The notes: generated by a model from the letters alone, not told the origin. Positions 1-9,766 are shown, counted from the stretch's first letter. The stretch: 64,000 nt of DNA from Streptomyces seoulensis (GCA_013364255.1 CP054936.1:6962353-7026352); one strand, 5' to 3'. Made by a program: numbers and translations.

Positions 1-1558
1 CGTGGGGTTGGTGACGCTGTCGGGACGGTTCGCGTACTGCTCGACGTCCTCCTCCGTCACGCTGTGAGGTAGGGCCGCAGCTTGGTCCGGTACAGCTTGT
101 CGGCTGCCTCGAAGACCACCTTCAGGCTGTCGATGAACGGCTTGTCGCCGCCCGCCGTGATCAGCGGATACAGGTCGCCGACCGGGATCAGGTCGGCCAG
201 CCGCAGTTCGGCACGGTGGTCGGCGAGGAGCTGCCCCATCAGCTTCATGCCGGTCCGGTTGCGCTGGTGCGCGGAGGAGACGTGCACGAGGGTGTCCATG
301 AACGCCGGTGAGAACGGGTGCGTCAGCCGGAAGCTCTCCTCGTCCGCGCCGACGCCTTCCGCCCCGCGGTCGGACCCCAGAAGCGTGTCCCACACCCCCT
401 GGCGGATCTTGCGGGTCTTGTCGAACTCTGCCTCGACGAGGGCGGCGGCCTCCGCGTCCTTCGGCTTGAGCAGCCGGGCATGGGCGACCTGGGGGAGGTT
501 GCGGTCCTCCAGGGTGATCTTGTCGAAGCGGCCGGAGGCCAGGTTGAGCGTGTCCTGGATGGACGCCTCCGCGGCCCCCGACATCTCCTCGCCGACCAGC
601 TCGCGCAGGTCGCGCTGGCGGGCGATGAAGGAGATGACCGGGACGGCGCGGCGGGCGTCGCCGCCCTACACGAAGTTGGTGATCTTGCCGGCTTCCCGAG
701 CCACGAACTTCTGGTCGTGGATGAGGGTGGCCAGCCAGCGGATCAGCTCGTCCATGAAGGGGATGAACCCGTCGTAACCGAGCGACTTGGCGTGCTCGGC
801 GATTACGGACAGCCCGGCGTCCAGCGAGATGAACCCAGCAGGTGGGTGCTCGCTTCCTGGACGAGACGCGCCCGCAGCTCGGCAGGCGTGGACGGGCTGA
901 CCAGGTTGAGCGCCTGCCCGCCCTCGTGGACCTCCTCGGCGTCCAGCGCGGTGTCGAGCAGTCCGGGCGACCAGCCGAACGCCTCACCCCACTCGTCCTC
1001 CTCGTCCGCCCCGCCGTTGTCCGGCGAGGTGAGTCCTCCGATCACGGCCGCGTCGCCCATGCGGGAGCGCATCGCCCGGATGTCCTCGAACAGGGCGTCA
1101 GTCCGGCACACCTGCGGCGTCGGCGCCTGAGGGTGCAGCTTCTTGACGTGGCTGACGTAGCCGCCGAGGACCCGCTGCTCCAGTGCCTTCGCCCCGAGCA
1201 TGTGGTACGGCACGAGCAGGAACCGCTTGCCCTCCGTGCCAGCCACTCGTGCTTGGTGAGCACCGGGTCGAGGTCGGTGCGGGCGCGGGCCGCCGGGTTG
1301 CCGCTGAGCAGGGCGTGCAGCACGGCCATGAAGTGCGACTTACCGGAACCGAACGAGCCGTGCAGGTAGGCCGCCTTCGACGTGCGGCCGTCGAGCGCGG
1401 CCCGGATCAGCCCCAGCGCCTCGTCGAAGTTCTCCAGTAGCCGCTCCGTGACCACTGGTCGCGCAGCGCGCGCTCGGCGCCCTCGGGCGTCGTCGCCTCC
1501 GAGAGCTGGAGGGCGAAGTCCGACGTGGAGATGGACTCCTTGATGTCGATCTGCCCGA
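1..1558 (-). pseudogene. PglY-like (Pgl/BREX) P-loop ATPase, decayed and cut by window edge
   Basis: Pieces of one protein lie in different minus-strand frames. The Walker A segment GSFGSGKSHFM is at about 1340-1315. It is followed by stretches typical of the large phage-resistance ATPase PglY/DUF6079, such as RFLLVPYHMLGAK and DTLNLASGRFDKITLEDRN. The reading frame changes near 1455, 1245, 840 and 60, and a TAG at 668-666 interrupts the reading KITNFV/GGDARRA. Intact relatives are above 1,000 residues; here the N-terminus is missing and the fragment abuts the stop of the upstream helicase gene at 1559. Five or more lesions make this non-functional. Family assignment rests on recognised motifs and is fairly, not fully, certain. 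Confidence 0.65.
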
Positions 1559-3499
1559 CTACACGAGCGCGGGCGCCTCCACCCCGGACGAGGGGTGCAC
1601 CAGCGAGCGCAGTTTCTCCCGTGTCTCCGGGTCCGTCGAGTAGACGATCGTGCCGACCATGCCCCGCGTCAGCAGCACCTTGTAGGTGTTGCGGATGAGC
1701 CGGTTGATCTCGCTCTCCAGTGTGGCCTTTGTAAAGATGGGGTCCTTGGACGCGGATCGGTCCACGACCCAGTGGTCAGTACGCCACACCAGGTCGGGGC
1801 CGATGATCACGCCGGACCAGTCGTACTCGAAACCCTGCGCGGTGTAGACGCAGCCGACTTGGCCGAATCCTTCCGGTTCCGTGGCCCACAGAGGTGCCGG
1901 CGGGGCCCCGAACACGGACCGGTCGCCGTACACGTTCCACGGCCGTGCCCAGTCGCCGATGACGACGTCGGTGGGAAGCGCCGTCATCTCCGGGGTGACC
2001 TTGGTCGTCCACTTCCAGCAGTAACCGGCCGACATCCGCGCGCCGAAGCCCTCCGCGCGCTTCGCGACGAGGAAGTCCTCCAGCTCCTGCGGGCTCTCGG
2101 CGGTCCGCAGCTCCAGTTTGCCGTCGGGCTCCCACGGACCGGGCGTACCGCCCTCCAGGCCGAGCAGGTCGATGACCCACTTCTCGTACGCGTCGCTGCC
2201 GCCGCACCGGAACTGGCCATCCAGCTCGATCACAGTGCAGTCCAGGCCCTCCGTGGCGGCGGCCCGCTGGATCTCCTCCTTCGTCCCCATCTCGCCGGGC
2301 CGCACCACCTGGTGCTGGTCGAGCAGGAACACCGGCACCCGGGCCGCGTCGATGAGTTCGGAGACCTGCGGCCGGCCGGTGCGCAGCTCGGCCTTGGTGT
2401 AGCGGTTGGCGGAGGTCTTCCGCAGCCGGTGCGCCTCGTCGCAGATCAGCACGTCGAGGTCGTTCGGCTCGGCGTCCATGAAGCTGTTGAAGTACTTGAA
2501 GAGCTGCTGCACTTCGCGCTTCTTGTGCCCGGCGACCTTCCGCATCGTCTTGGTGAACGACGCCGACCCGGTGGCGTGCAGGGCGGTCTCCCCGCGCCGG
2601 TACAGCTCACCCAGCAGCGACATAGCGATGACGCTCTTGCCGGAACCGGGGCCGCCGGTCACCACGATGACCTTCTTGTGGTTGCCGCGCTTGGCCTTGC
2701 GTACGGCGGACATCACCATCTCGTATGCGACCCGCTGCTCGGCGAGAAGGACGAACTGCTCCCGATCGCGGATCTCGGCCGCCGCGACGGCCATCAGCTG
2801 CCTGGACGGCCGGATCTTGGCGTCCCGCAGGACGTCGGCGGCCTCGGCGCCGGGCTTGGCGGCGAGCCGAGACCGCAGGAAGTCCAGGAAGGCGCCCCGC
2901 TGGTCGGCCGTGTACATCCGGCCGTACTGGTCCTCCCTGACGCTCCGGAGCCCGGTGATCCGGGACTCGGTCGCGTTGTGCAGGAAGGCCACACCGGCCA
3001 GCGACCCGGGCATCCGCTCCAAGGCCGCGTTGAAGGACAGCAGGTACTCGCAGTAGCCGCGGACCTGTTCGATCGGGTTGAGAACGGGTTGCGGGTAGGC
3101 GTCGAGCCGGCAGAGAAGGGGGTCCTCCTCGTCCGGGTGCGCCTCGCTCCACTGCTTCAGCTCCACGACGACGTACGACGGCTGTCCCGTCGTCGGGTGC
3201 ACGCCGGCCAAGACGGCGTCGGCGCGTTTGCTGGTGAGGGGCAGGCTGTACTCGATGACGACCTCGATGTCGTCAAGCCCGGCCTCCGTGAGGGCATTGA
3301 CGAGGGCGGGCAGACTGCGCTCCCAGGACCGTATCTCCGCCTGCGCGGGCGTCCGACCGTGCAGATGACGGAAGTTCTCGGTCAGATGCAGCGCCAGCGA
3401 CCCTTCGAGGATGCGGGCGGCGACGGACGCCGCGGACTCACGGAACAGCAAGGAAATGCCCCCAGGCAGCACGAAGAAGACTCGTGCGGGTGGGGGCAT
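1559..3499 (-). CDS. DUF2075 family ATPase/helicase with N-terminal nuclease-like motif
   Basis: 646 residues. The start is the ATG at 3499, preceded by GGAGG; a longer frame upstream is low-complexity. Walker A is GGPGSGKS at about 282-289 and a DEAH box at 354-357, followed by conserved RNTYKVLLTRGM near the C-terminus, all typical of DUF2075 (Schlafen group 3-like) helicases. Residues about 90-116 contain Asp94 and ELK (113-115), spaced like a PD-(D/E)xK nuclease core. This suggests a nucleic-acid cutting and translocating enzyme, possibly in phage defence. It lies directly upstream of the broken PglY-like gene. The function is inferred; the helicase family call is good. Confidence 0.8.
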   Translation of the reverse strand: MPPPARVFFVLPGGISLLFRESAASVAARILEGSLALHLTENFRHLHGRTPAQAEIRSWERSLPALVNALTEAGLDDIEVVIEYSLPLTSKRADAVLAGVHPTTGQPSYVVVELKQWSEAHPDEEDPLLCRLDAYPQPVLNPIEQVRGYCEYLLSFNAALERMPGSLAGVAFLHNATESRITGLRSVREDQYGRMYTADQRGAFLDFLRSRLAAKPGAEAADVLRDAKIRPSRQLMAVAAAEIRDREQFVLLAEQRVAYEMVMSAVRKAKRGNHKKVIVVTGGPGSGKSVIAMSLLGELYRRGETALHATGSASFTKTMRKVAGHKKREVQQLFKYFNSFMDAEPNDLDVLICDEAHRLRKTSANRYTKAELRTGRPQVSELIDAARVPVFLLDQHQVVRPGEMGTKEEIQRAAATEGLDCTVIELDGQFRCGGSDAYEKWVIDLLGLEGGTPGPWEPDGKLELRTAESPQELEDFLVAKRAEGFGARMSAGYCWKWTTKVTPEMTALPTDVVIGDWARPWNVYGDRSVFGAPPAPLWATEPEGFGQVGCVYTAQGFEYDWSGVIIGPDLVWRTDHWVVDRSASKDPIFTKATLESEINRLIRNTYKVLLTRGMVGTIVYSTDPETREKLRSLVHPSSGVEAPALV

Positions 3500-4214
3500 G
3501 TCCTCCGGTGTCCGCCGCGCGCCGCCGCGGGGGCGGGTGCGTGACGGATCAGGAAGCCCGTCGGGCCGCTGAGATGTTTTCGGTCGCCATCTTAGGTGAG
3601 CGTGGCGATCAAGAGGAGTGGTTCTGGACGGGCTCGGCCACGGCCGTTGACGGGTGGTACGGTCACTTGGTGCCGTGGCTCTGCTGACTGCAAGCATTGA
3701 CCTCGGACAGGAGAGCGCTGAGCAGCTCGTCCTGGCTCAAGGGCCGGACGTGGCGTGGATCGGCGTCCCGCTCGCGGCCACCGCCGAGCGGGCGCAGTTG
3801 GAGCACAGGGCTGCTATCAGCTTGCTCACGCACCTTGGACCGGGGTCCCTTCCCGCTGAGGCGCATCTCGAGAGCGCGGCGGCCGCAGATCCGACGAGTA
3901 TCGAGCCATTGACGAGCAGGGCTCTGTCGCCCTGAGGATGATGCCGTTCGTTCGGCGCGCTACGGCCCCAGCACCCCGCTCGAAGAAGCAATAAGCACCC
4001 TCGGAGCTGGTACGCTCCCGCTCCCTGGGCATGCGACATCTTCCCGATGACGCATCATGTGGAGTGCGTGGTCATTCTGGAGCCTGCAGCGAAGGGCTCC
4101 TGACCTGCGGCTTAATGGACGCACATGATGTGCGACCGGGACCGGGGCCCGGGCCGAAGATCGCGGGGTGACAGAGCCGAGGCCGGACGTTCCGGCGACC
4201 TTACGCCCCGTCCC
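3500..4214. other. Long intergenic region, no supported gene
   Basis: About 715 bp between the helicase start and the stop of the XRE regulator. Short frames exist on both strands, but none has a convincing ribosome-binding site, conserved domain or codon pattern. It is probably decayed DNA beside the defence remnants. Confidence 0.5.
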
Positions 4215-5330
4215 TCACGCCCCGCCCCTGACGGCGGAGCCGGAGGGGCGTATCGGTTCCCGGGCCGCCCCGGGCCAGGCGGCCGGTGGCGGCAGGACGG
4301 AGGCGAGCCGGTCCCGGGGCGGGGGCGTACTGCCCAGCCTGACCAGGGCGGCCGCCAGCCTGTTCATCTGATCCGCACCGAGGAAGCCGACCTCGTTGCG
4401 CAGGTATCGGTGCAAGGTCGAGACGCCTATGCCTGTGTGTCGTGCCAGGAGCGGGACGAACTGGCCACCGTAGAACCGGTTCAACGCCTGCAGATCGGTC
4501 TTGAGGAGAAGCCGATCCACATGCACGGCCCGCTGCCTCGGCCACGCGGGCCTGGGCAGTTCGGGCCAGTCGCGCGGGCCGTCGTCCTCGCCGTGCCCGC
4601 CGGTCGATGCGGCCTCCCCTGAGGCATCCGAAGGCATACCTGTCATCAGAGCGCGCAGACGCACCTGCTCGCGTGCCGCGTCGAGCCGACGGCGAGGGCT
4701 GGTGCAGGTGCGTTCCAGCAGCTCCAGCCACTCGACCCGCTCCGCGAAGCTCGAAACCCGGCAGGCGTCGAGAAAGGCCAGCAACCCCCGCACCGTCACG
4801 GGCTGGAATCCGTTGGCCATGGCGGCGAGCGTGGAGTGCGCGTAGTCGCACTCCCGGGCCATCGCCCGGAACGACATCGACCGGTAGGCACGCAGCCCCG
4901 ACAGCCAGAACGGCAGTGCCCGAGGGCCTGTGGCACCCGAGGGCGGCGTGAGCCGACCGGTCTTGTCCCAGCGCCGCCAAGTCCCCCGCCACGCGGGCCG
5001 AATGCGGTCCTCGTGGACCATGCGCCGGGTGGGAGCCCCCGCCGACGCCGGAAGCTCCCCGCGCAGCGCGGCCTCCCGACGGACCAGCCACGCGGTGGCA
5101 TCGGCATCGCCGCAGGCGGTGACGAACGCCTTGAGCGTCTTCTCGCTGGGCACGCTGACCCCGCTCTGCGCACGGGACAAGGTCCCGGTCGCCAGCCCGG
5201 AGATCTCCGACAGGGCACCGATGGTGAGTCCGGCCCGTCTCCGCAGGACGCGCAAGTCCGCCGCCAGCTCCACACAGGGCAGATCCGGCTCGTCCGGCAG
5301 TTCGTTGTTCGGCCGTGCCAAGCTGGTCAC
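4215..5330 (-). CDS. XRE-family helix-turn-helix regulator
   Basis: 371 residues from a GTG at 5330 that has a good GAGAGGAGC ribosome-binding site. Residues about 17-75 form a Cro/C1-type helix-turn-helix (LRVLRRRAGLTIGALSEISG, then TLSRAQSGVSVPSEKTLKAFV). The middle carries a second HTH-like stretch around FRAMARECDYAHSTLAAMANG and the C-terminal third another around LARHTGIGVSTLHRYLRNEVG, so the protein looks built from repeated XRE-like modules. It is likely a DNA-binding cytoplasmic regulator of the type common in Streptomyces accessory regions. Its target is unknown. Confidence 0.75.
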   Translation of the reverse strand: MTSLARPNNELPDEPDLPCVELAADLRVLRRRAGLTIGALSEISGLATGTLSRAQSGVSVPSEKTLKAFVTACGDADATAWLVRREAALRGELPASAGAPTRRMVHEDRIRPAWRGTWRRWDKTGRLTPPSGATGPRALPFWLSGLRAYRSMSFRAMARECDYAHSTLAAMANGFQPVTVRGLLAFLDACRVSSFAERVEWLELLERTCTSPRRRLDAAREQVRLRALMTGMPSDASGEAASTGGHGEDDGPRDWPELPRPAWPRQRAVHVDRLLLKTDLQALNRFYGGQFVPLLARHTGIGVSTLHRYLRNEVGFLGADQMNRLAAALVRLGSTPPPRDRLASVLPPPAAWPGAAREPIRPSGSAVRGGA

Positions 5331-5388
5331 GCTCCTCTCGACGGAGCAGGGGCGCCGGACGCCCAGCACCCCTTGCCCCTCACCTGTT

Positions 5389-5814
5389 TCAGGACAGCCG
5401 CAGCCGCAACTCGGCCGCCACGACACCGCTGGCGGCCACCGTCGCCACAGCGACATGCGGCGTGCAGCCGAGCATGACCAGCCAGCCCACTCCTGCGAGC
5501 ACCAGGGCGAGCACCGCCGCAGCCGCAGGCGGCATGAGCGCACCCGGAGCGGCGACGACCGCGTCACCGCGAGCGGAGCATCGCAGGAGGGCCTGGTGGT
5601 ACGAGAGAACCTGAGGCAGGGCGAAGGACATGAGGTCTCGATTCTTCCTGTCGAGCCGGCTGCCACGGAGAGCCGCGGCCCCGACCCGAGTGACCCGGAC
5701 AAGGTGCACCGGCAGGGGCCAGTTGACGCTGGATGCCCTGCCACGGACATCTTCACCGGCCCGACCAGGACAAGACACCCCCTCGAACGAAAACTGAAGA
5801 TCGGACGCCGTCAT
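5389..5814 (-). CDS. Hypothetical small membrane protein
   Basis: 141 residues if started at the ATG at 5814; a shorter version from the ATG at 5631 is equally possible. No domain is recognised. The C-terminal half is strongly hydrophobic (AAAAVLALVLAGVGWLVMLG and VAVATVAASGVVAAELRL), consistent with two membrane spans. The gene lies 58 bp upstream of the XRE regulator on the same strand. No strong ribosome-binding site is visible, so it may be spurious. Confidence 0.35.
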   Translation of the reverse strand: MTASDLQFSFEGVSCPGRAGEDVRGRASSVNWPLPVHLVRVTRVGAAALRGSRLDRKNRDLMSFALPQVLSYHQALLRCSARGDAVVAAPGALMPPAAAAVLALVLAGVGWLVMLGCTPHVAVATVAASGVVAAELRLRLS

Positions 5815-6266
5815 TCTTCGATAATCGGATCGGGAAGGCGATTTTGAAGAATTCGTTCTCTCCGTGAATCCACTGCTCAGACGCCACTCATCGGTGTCGG
5901 TGTACGAAGGCCGGTTGCGTGGTTACGCCGCCTCAGGCCACCATGCTCTTAGCGTCGGGTGGAGTGTGAACAATCCACGACGCCTCAGGGCCTCTTGCGT
6001 CTCGACCCGGACCAGGACCCTCCAGCAGGGGAGTTGTTGACGCGACACCACTGCGGCCGGGCGGCAGGGTTCCTCTGCTGCCCGGCGTCACCCGGGACGT
6101 TTCCGTCGGATCCATCCCGCTCGTCGGAAGAGGTCCCGGCCGGTGAGCCGGACTCACCTGCGCCGACGTGGAATCCGGGCGGTGATCCCCCAGCGCGCTG
6201 GCCAGGCCGCCCGCCGCGAACGCCGGGGGAGCCACGTCGGGCGGCCACCGTCACGTGTCACGCTGC
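5815..6266. other. Intergenic region, no gene seen
   Basis: About 450 bp between the hypothetical membrane protein and the hydrolase stop. It includes a locally AT-richer stretch (5810-5880) that could be a promoter. No RNA gene, repeat or credible coding frame was found. Confidence 0.4.
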
Positions 6267-7088
6267 TCAGGGCGACGGGAAGCCTTCTGCCAGGCAGGCC
6301 AGCAGTTGTCCGGGCGCATCCTCCTGGAGGAGGTGGCCGGCGTCCTCGATCCAGTGGAGTTCCGCGTGCGGGACGCGTGCGTGCAACCACTCGGCGTACT
6401 GCGGGGGGAGGATGCGGTCCTCGCGGCCCCAGATCAGGCGGACCGGGATCGAGATGTCGCTCAGCAAGTGCTCGTACGGGACGGTGTCCGCCTGCCTGAT
6501 CTGGGTGTACTGACGGTAGAACGCCGCCTGCCCCGTTTCTCCCCGCCACGGTGCGAGGAACGCGTCCAGGACACCCGGCCGGAAGCCCGCCCGCGTGGCG
6601 TGCCGCAGGTGGCCGGCGACCAGTGCCTCGTGCGCGTAGCCCGGCAGCTGCTGGAACACCTCCGTGTGCTCCAGGAAGAGCCGGAACAGTCCTCTCTCCC
6701 ACTCGCCGCCGCTCACCGCGTCGAAGAGGGTCAGGTCCCGATAGCTCCTCTCCTCCAGCAGCAGGGTGCGCAGCGCCACCGCTCCGCCGATGTCGTGGGC
6801 GACGACGCTGGGGCGGGACAGTCCCCAGTGGTCGAGGAGTCCGGCGAAGTTGCGGGCGTGGGCCGCCAGGCTGAGGTCCTGGCCCTCGCGCTGGTCGGAC
6901 CGGCCGAAGCCGAGGTGGTCGAAGAAGAACACCTTCCGGGTACGGGCGAGTGCCGGGGCGATGTCCCGCCAGAGGTACGAGGAGTACGGCGTGCCATGCA
7001 CCAGAACGATCGGGTCTCCGCTGCCCATGGTCCCCCACCGCACCATGCCGCCGGGCGTCTCGAACGTCTCGTCAAGCGTCCAGTCCAC
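6267..7088 (-). CDS. Alpha/beta hydrolase, haloalkane-dehalogenase/epoxide-hydrolase type
   Basis: 273 residues. The fold signature is clear: HG oxyanion motif at 31-32 (VLVHGTPYSSYLW), nucleophile elbow VAHDIGG with Asp99 as nucleophile, acid in WGREDRILPP and a catalytic His in EDAGHLLQED. An Asp rather than Ser nucleophile points to a dehalogenase or epoxide hydrolase rather than an esterase. Its start overlaps the 3' end of the upstream epoxide hydrolase gene by 17 bp, so the two are probably co-translated. The natural substrate is unknown; it probably acts on small electrophiles in the cytoplasm. Confidence 0.85.
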   Translation of the reverse strand: MDWTLDETFETPGGMVRWGTMGSGDPIVLVHGTPYSSYLWRDIAPALARTRKVFFFDHLGFGRSDQREGQDLSLAAHARNFAGLLDHWGLSRPSVVAHDIGGAVALRTLLLEERSYRDLTLFDAVSGGEWERGLFRLFLEHTEVFQQLPGYAHEALVAGHLRHATRAGFRPGVLDAFLAPWRGETGQAAFYRQYTQIRQADTVPYEHLLSDISIPVRLIWGREDRILPPQYAEWLHARVPHAELHWIEDAGHLLQEDAPGQLLACLAEGFPSP

Positions 7089-8256
7089 TGCTGGTCTCCT
7101 CTCCTGTCGGGTCTCCTGTCGGGGGGCGGTGGGGGCGGAAGAAGGCGGTGATGTCCTCGGCGAGCAGGGCGGGTTCCTCGTGGGCGGCGAAGTGGCCGCC
7201 GCGGGGCATGCGCGTGTAGCGGGTGACGCGGTGGGTGCGTTCGGCCCAGCTGCGGGGCGGGTGGCTCAGGTCGGCCGGGAACAGGGCTACGGCGGTGGGG
7301 ACTTCGACCCGCCGTACCCGCCGGGTCAGGCCGTGGGCGTACTCGTAGTAGGGGCGGAACGAGGTGGAGATCGTGCCCGTGAACCAGTACAGCGATGCCT
7401 GGGTGAGCAGGAAGTCGTCGCTGAAGCGCACCGACAGGTCGCCGCCGCAGTCGCTCCACGCGCGGTACTTCTCCGTGATCCAGGCGAGCAGGCCGGCCGG
7501 TGAGTCGGTCAGGGCGGGGGCGAGGGTGAGGGGGCGGGTGCTCTGCTGGTGCAGGTAGCCGCCCTCCTCCGTCTGCCAGGCCGCCACGGAGGCGAGGTGG
7601 CGCTCCTCCTCGGGGGTGAGTCCCGCCGGGTCGGCCGGTGCGGCCACCGCGAGCAGGTGGATGCCGACGACGGCCTCGGGGTGGGCCTCGGCGAGCCGTG
7701 AGGTGATGCCGGCGCCGAGGTCGCCGCCGTGCGCCGCGTAGCGTTCGAAGCCGAGGTGGTCGTGCATCAGGCGGTGCCAGAGGTCGTGGGTCTGTTCGGC
7801 GCCGTCGAGCGCGGGGCGCTGGGGTGAGAAGGCGAAGCCGGGCAGGGAGGGCACGATCACGGTGAACGCGTCCTGCGGCCTGCCGCCGTGGCGGGAGGGG
7901 GCGGCCAGGCGTTCGGCGAGGGCGGTGAGTTCCAGCACGGTGCTGGGCCAGCCGTGGGTGAGCACGACGGGCAGCGCGTCCGGGTGTTCGCCGTCGTAGC
8001 GGAGGTAGTGCACGGGGGTGCCGTCGAGGTCGGCGAAGTGGGAGGGCAGGGCGTTGACGGCGGCCTCGTGGGTGCGCCAGTCGTAGTCGGAGGCCCAGTG
8101 GGCGACGAGACGGCGCAGTTCCGCGAGGTCGGCGCCGGCCTCCCAGCCCTCGACCGGCCACGGCTCGGGCCACCTCGTGGCGTTCAACCGGGCGCGCAGA
8201 TCGGCCAGTTCGGCGTCACTGACCTGGATTACGGGTGGTCTGGTCGGGGTCGGCAC
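7072..8256 (-). CDS. Epoxide hydrolase with EHN domain
   Basis: 394 residues. It starts with an epoxide-hydrolase N-terminal (EHN) region (DAELADLRARLNATRWPEPW), followed by an alpha/beta hydrolase fold with LTHGWPSTVLEL and the nucleophile elbow HGGDLGAG, where Asp179 is the predicted nucleophile. Tyr-rich cap segments (SPQRPAL, SLYWFTGTIS) and the His in PRGGHFAAHEEP complete the expected active site. It would open epoxides to diols. It is first of a two-gene unit with the dehalogenase-like gene and lies downstream of a TetR gene, which may control it. Confidence 0.88.
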   Translation of the reverse strand: MPTPTRPPVIQVSDAELADLRARLNATRWPEPWPVEGWEAGADLAELRRLVAHWASDYDWRTHEAAVNALPSHFADLDGTPVHYLRYDGEHPDALPVVLTHGWPSTVLELTALAERLAAPSRHGGRPQDAFTVIVPSLPGFAFSPQRPALDGAEQTHDLWHRLMHDHLGFERYAAHGGDLGAGITSRLAEAHPEAVVGIHLLAVAAPADPAGLTPEEERHLASVAAWQTEEGGYLHQQSTRPLTLAPALTDSPAGLLAWITEKYRAWSDCGGDLSVRFSDDFLLTQASLYWFTGTISTSFRPYYEYAHGLTRRVRRVEVPTAVALFPADLSHPPRSWAERTHRVTRYTRMPRGGHFAAHEEPALLAEDITAFFRPHRPPTGDPTGEETSSGLDA

Positions 8257-8269
8257 GGCGTACTCCCGG

Positions 8270-8345
8270 GTGTGTCAGGTGCGTCAGATCAGGTGTGTCA
8301 GATCAGGTGTGTCGAGTGTGTCGGGTACGTCAGGTGTGTCGGGTG
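8270..8345. repeat. Short imperfect tandem repeats, TetR/hydrolase junction
   Basis: Several copies of a degenerate 10-18 bp unit built on GGTGTGTCAGATCA run across the gap between the hydrolase start and the TetR stop, entering the last codons of the TetR gene. They are probably slippage-derived, with no evident regulatory role. Confidence 0.6.
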
Positions 8346-9004
8346 TGCGGGCGGGCGTCGGTACGGGGGCGCGTCGCCGGGTCCGCGGTGGCCGGGCCGA
8401 GGGTCCGCGCGATGGCCGCCCGGGTCCGCTCGCGCGGTTCCCGGTCCGTCGACAGCAACGCGTGCATGATCATTCCCTCCAGCAGCGCGTCCAGGCGGGC
8501 GGCGGTCTCCGGTCCGGTGAAGCGGGCCAGGACGGCGCGACTGGCGGTGGTCCACTCGTGGGTCAGCGCGCGCAGGGCCGGGTCGCGCAGGGCCGCCAGA
8601 TGCAGTTCGAAACCGAGGACCGCGCTGCGGTGCCGGGCGGGTCCCTCCTGGACCATGTCCACCAGGACGTCGATCAGGTCCTCGCGTGTCGCCACGTCCG
8701 TGAAGAGAGCCGCGTACTCGGCGGAGCGCTGTCCTACGTACCAGGCGAACGCCCGCGTCCGCAGTTCGGCCAGGCTGGCGAAGTGGTAGGTGACCGAGCC
8801 CAGCGGTACGTCCGCGCGGGAGGCCACCTTGCGGTGCGTGAGGCCGACGATCCCGTCCGCGGCGAGCACCTCCAGAGCGGCGTCCAGGATCCGTTCCCTG
8901 CGCAGCGGATCGTGCCGCCGCGCCCGTCGTCCGCCGGGGCCCGCCGCCTCGCGTCCCTCGCGTCCCTCGTGTCCTTCGGGGGCGCCTGTCCCCTTTTCGC
9001 TCAT
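8330..9004 (-). CDS. TetR family transcriptional regulator
   Basis: 224 residues. The N-terminal TetR helix-turn-helix is clear (RRERILDAALEVLAADG, then LTHRKVASRADVPLGSVTYHF, residues about 35-80), after a charged low-complexity extension. The C-terminal ligand-binding half is divergent, as usual. A perfect 9-bp inverted repeat lies 19 bp upstream of the start, suggesting autorepression. The order LysE - TetR - epoxide hydrolase - dehalogenase-like on one strand suggests that TetR may control export and detoxification genes. The effector is unknown. Confidence 0.88.
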   Translation of the reverse strand: MSEKGTGAPEGHEGREGREAAGPGGRRARRHDPLRRERILDAALEVLAADGIVGLTHRKVASRADVPLGSVTYHFASLAELRTRAFAWYVGQRSAEYAALFTDVATREDLIDVLVDMVQEGPARHRSAVLGFELHLAALRDPALRALTHEWTTASRAVLARFTGPETAARLDALLEGMIMHALLSTDREPRERTRAAIARTLGPATADPATRPRTDARPHTRHT

Positions 9005-9022
9005 AGGAACAAACGTACACTA

Positions 9023-9044
9023 CATAAGAACGTCAGTTCTTATG
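9023..9044. promoter_or_regulatory. Palindromic TetR operator
   Basis: CATAAGAAC - 4 bp (GTCA) - GTTCTTATG: perfect 9-bp arms in the gap between the LysE stop and the TetR start. Size and placement fit an autoregulatory TetR operator. Confidence 0.75.
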
Positions 9045-9049
9045 CGTCC

Positions 9050-9766
9050 TCACGCGGCCGCCGCGACGCCGATGCCGATGGCGATGAACAGCCAGCCGGT
9101 CGCCAGCTCCCAGCGCCGGCGGATCTTCGGGCGGATCAAGAGGGCGCGCAGGCGGGCGGCCACGGCGACCAGGGCGAACCAGTAGGCCACGCCGATCAGG
9201 ACGTCCAGGGTGCCGAGGAAGAAGATCTGCCGGGTCGCGGAACCGCCGCCGTGAACGAACTGCGGCAGGATGCTGAGGAAGAACAGCGCCGCCTTGGGGT
9301 TCAGGACGTTGGTGAGGAAGCCCTGGGTGAAGCCGGACCGCAGGCGGTTCCGGCCCGGCCCGTCCTCCGGCGCGGTCGGCACCCCGGGGGTTCCTGGATA
9401 GCCGTCCGCCGGTCGCCCGACGTCACCCGGATCGCCGTCCGCCGGCCGGCCGGCGCGTCGCTCGTGGGCGGCCCGGCGCGCGGTCCGTCGGGCGGTCAGC
9501 ACCGCGCGGACGCCCAGGTACACGAGGTAGGCCGCGCCTAGGAGCTTGATCGCGTCGTAGACCACCGGGGAGCGGGCCGCGATCAGCGACAGTCCGACGG
9601 CGGCGGCGAGCATGTGCACGCACAGCCCGCTCTGCGCGCCCAGCGCCGCGGCCCGCCCCATGGCCGGGTGCTCGGCGGCCGATCTGAGCACCACGACGAA
9701 GTCCGGGCCGGGGACCACGTAGGCCACCATGACCACACCGAGGAAGCCGACGAGGTCGACCGACAT
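9050..9766 (-). CDS. LysE/RhtB family amino-acid exporter
   Basis: 238 residues from the ATG at 9766, which has a GGAAGG site. The family hallmark PGPDF occurs at about 20-24 after the first membrane segment, and NPKAALFFLSILPQF marks the conserved central LysE motif. About six hydrophobic spans are visible. The loop at about 100-145 is unusually long, polar and GDP/G-rich compared with typical family members of about 210 residues. It would export an amino acid or related metabolite across the membrane. It lies upstream of the TetR gene on the same strand. Confidence 0.88.
   Translation of the reverse strand: MSVDLVGFLGVVMVAYVVPGPDFVVVLRSAAEHPAMGRAAALGAQSGLCVHMLAAAVGLSLIAARSPVVYDAIKLLGAAYLVYLGVRAVLTARRTARRAAHERRAGRPADGDPGDVGRPADGYPGTPGVPTAPEDGPGRNRLRSGFTQGFLTNVLNPKAALFFLSILPQFVHGGGSATRQIFFLGTLDVLIGVAYWFALVAVAARLRALLIRPKIRRRWELATGWLFIAIGIGVAAAA

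Noticed and set aside
3654..4039. Small overlapping frames in the helicase-XRE gap
   Set aside because: No ribosome-binding sites, no domains and frames on both strands; consistent with random GC-rich frames.
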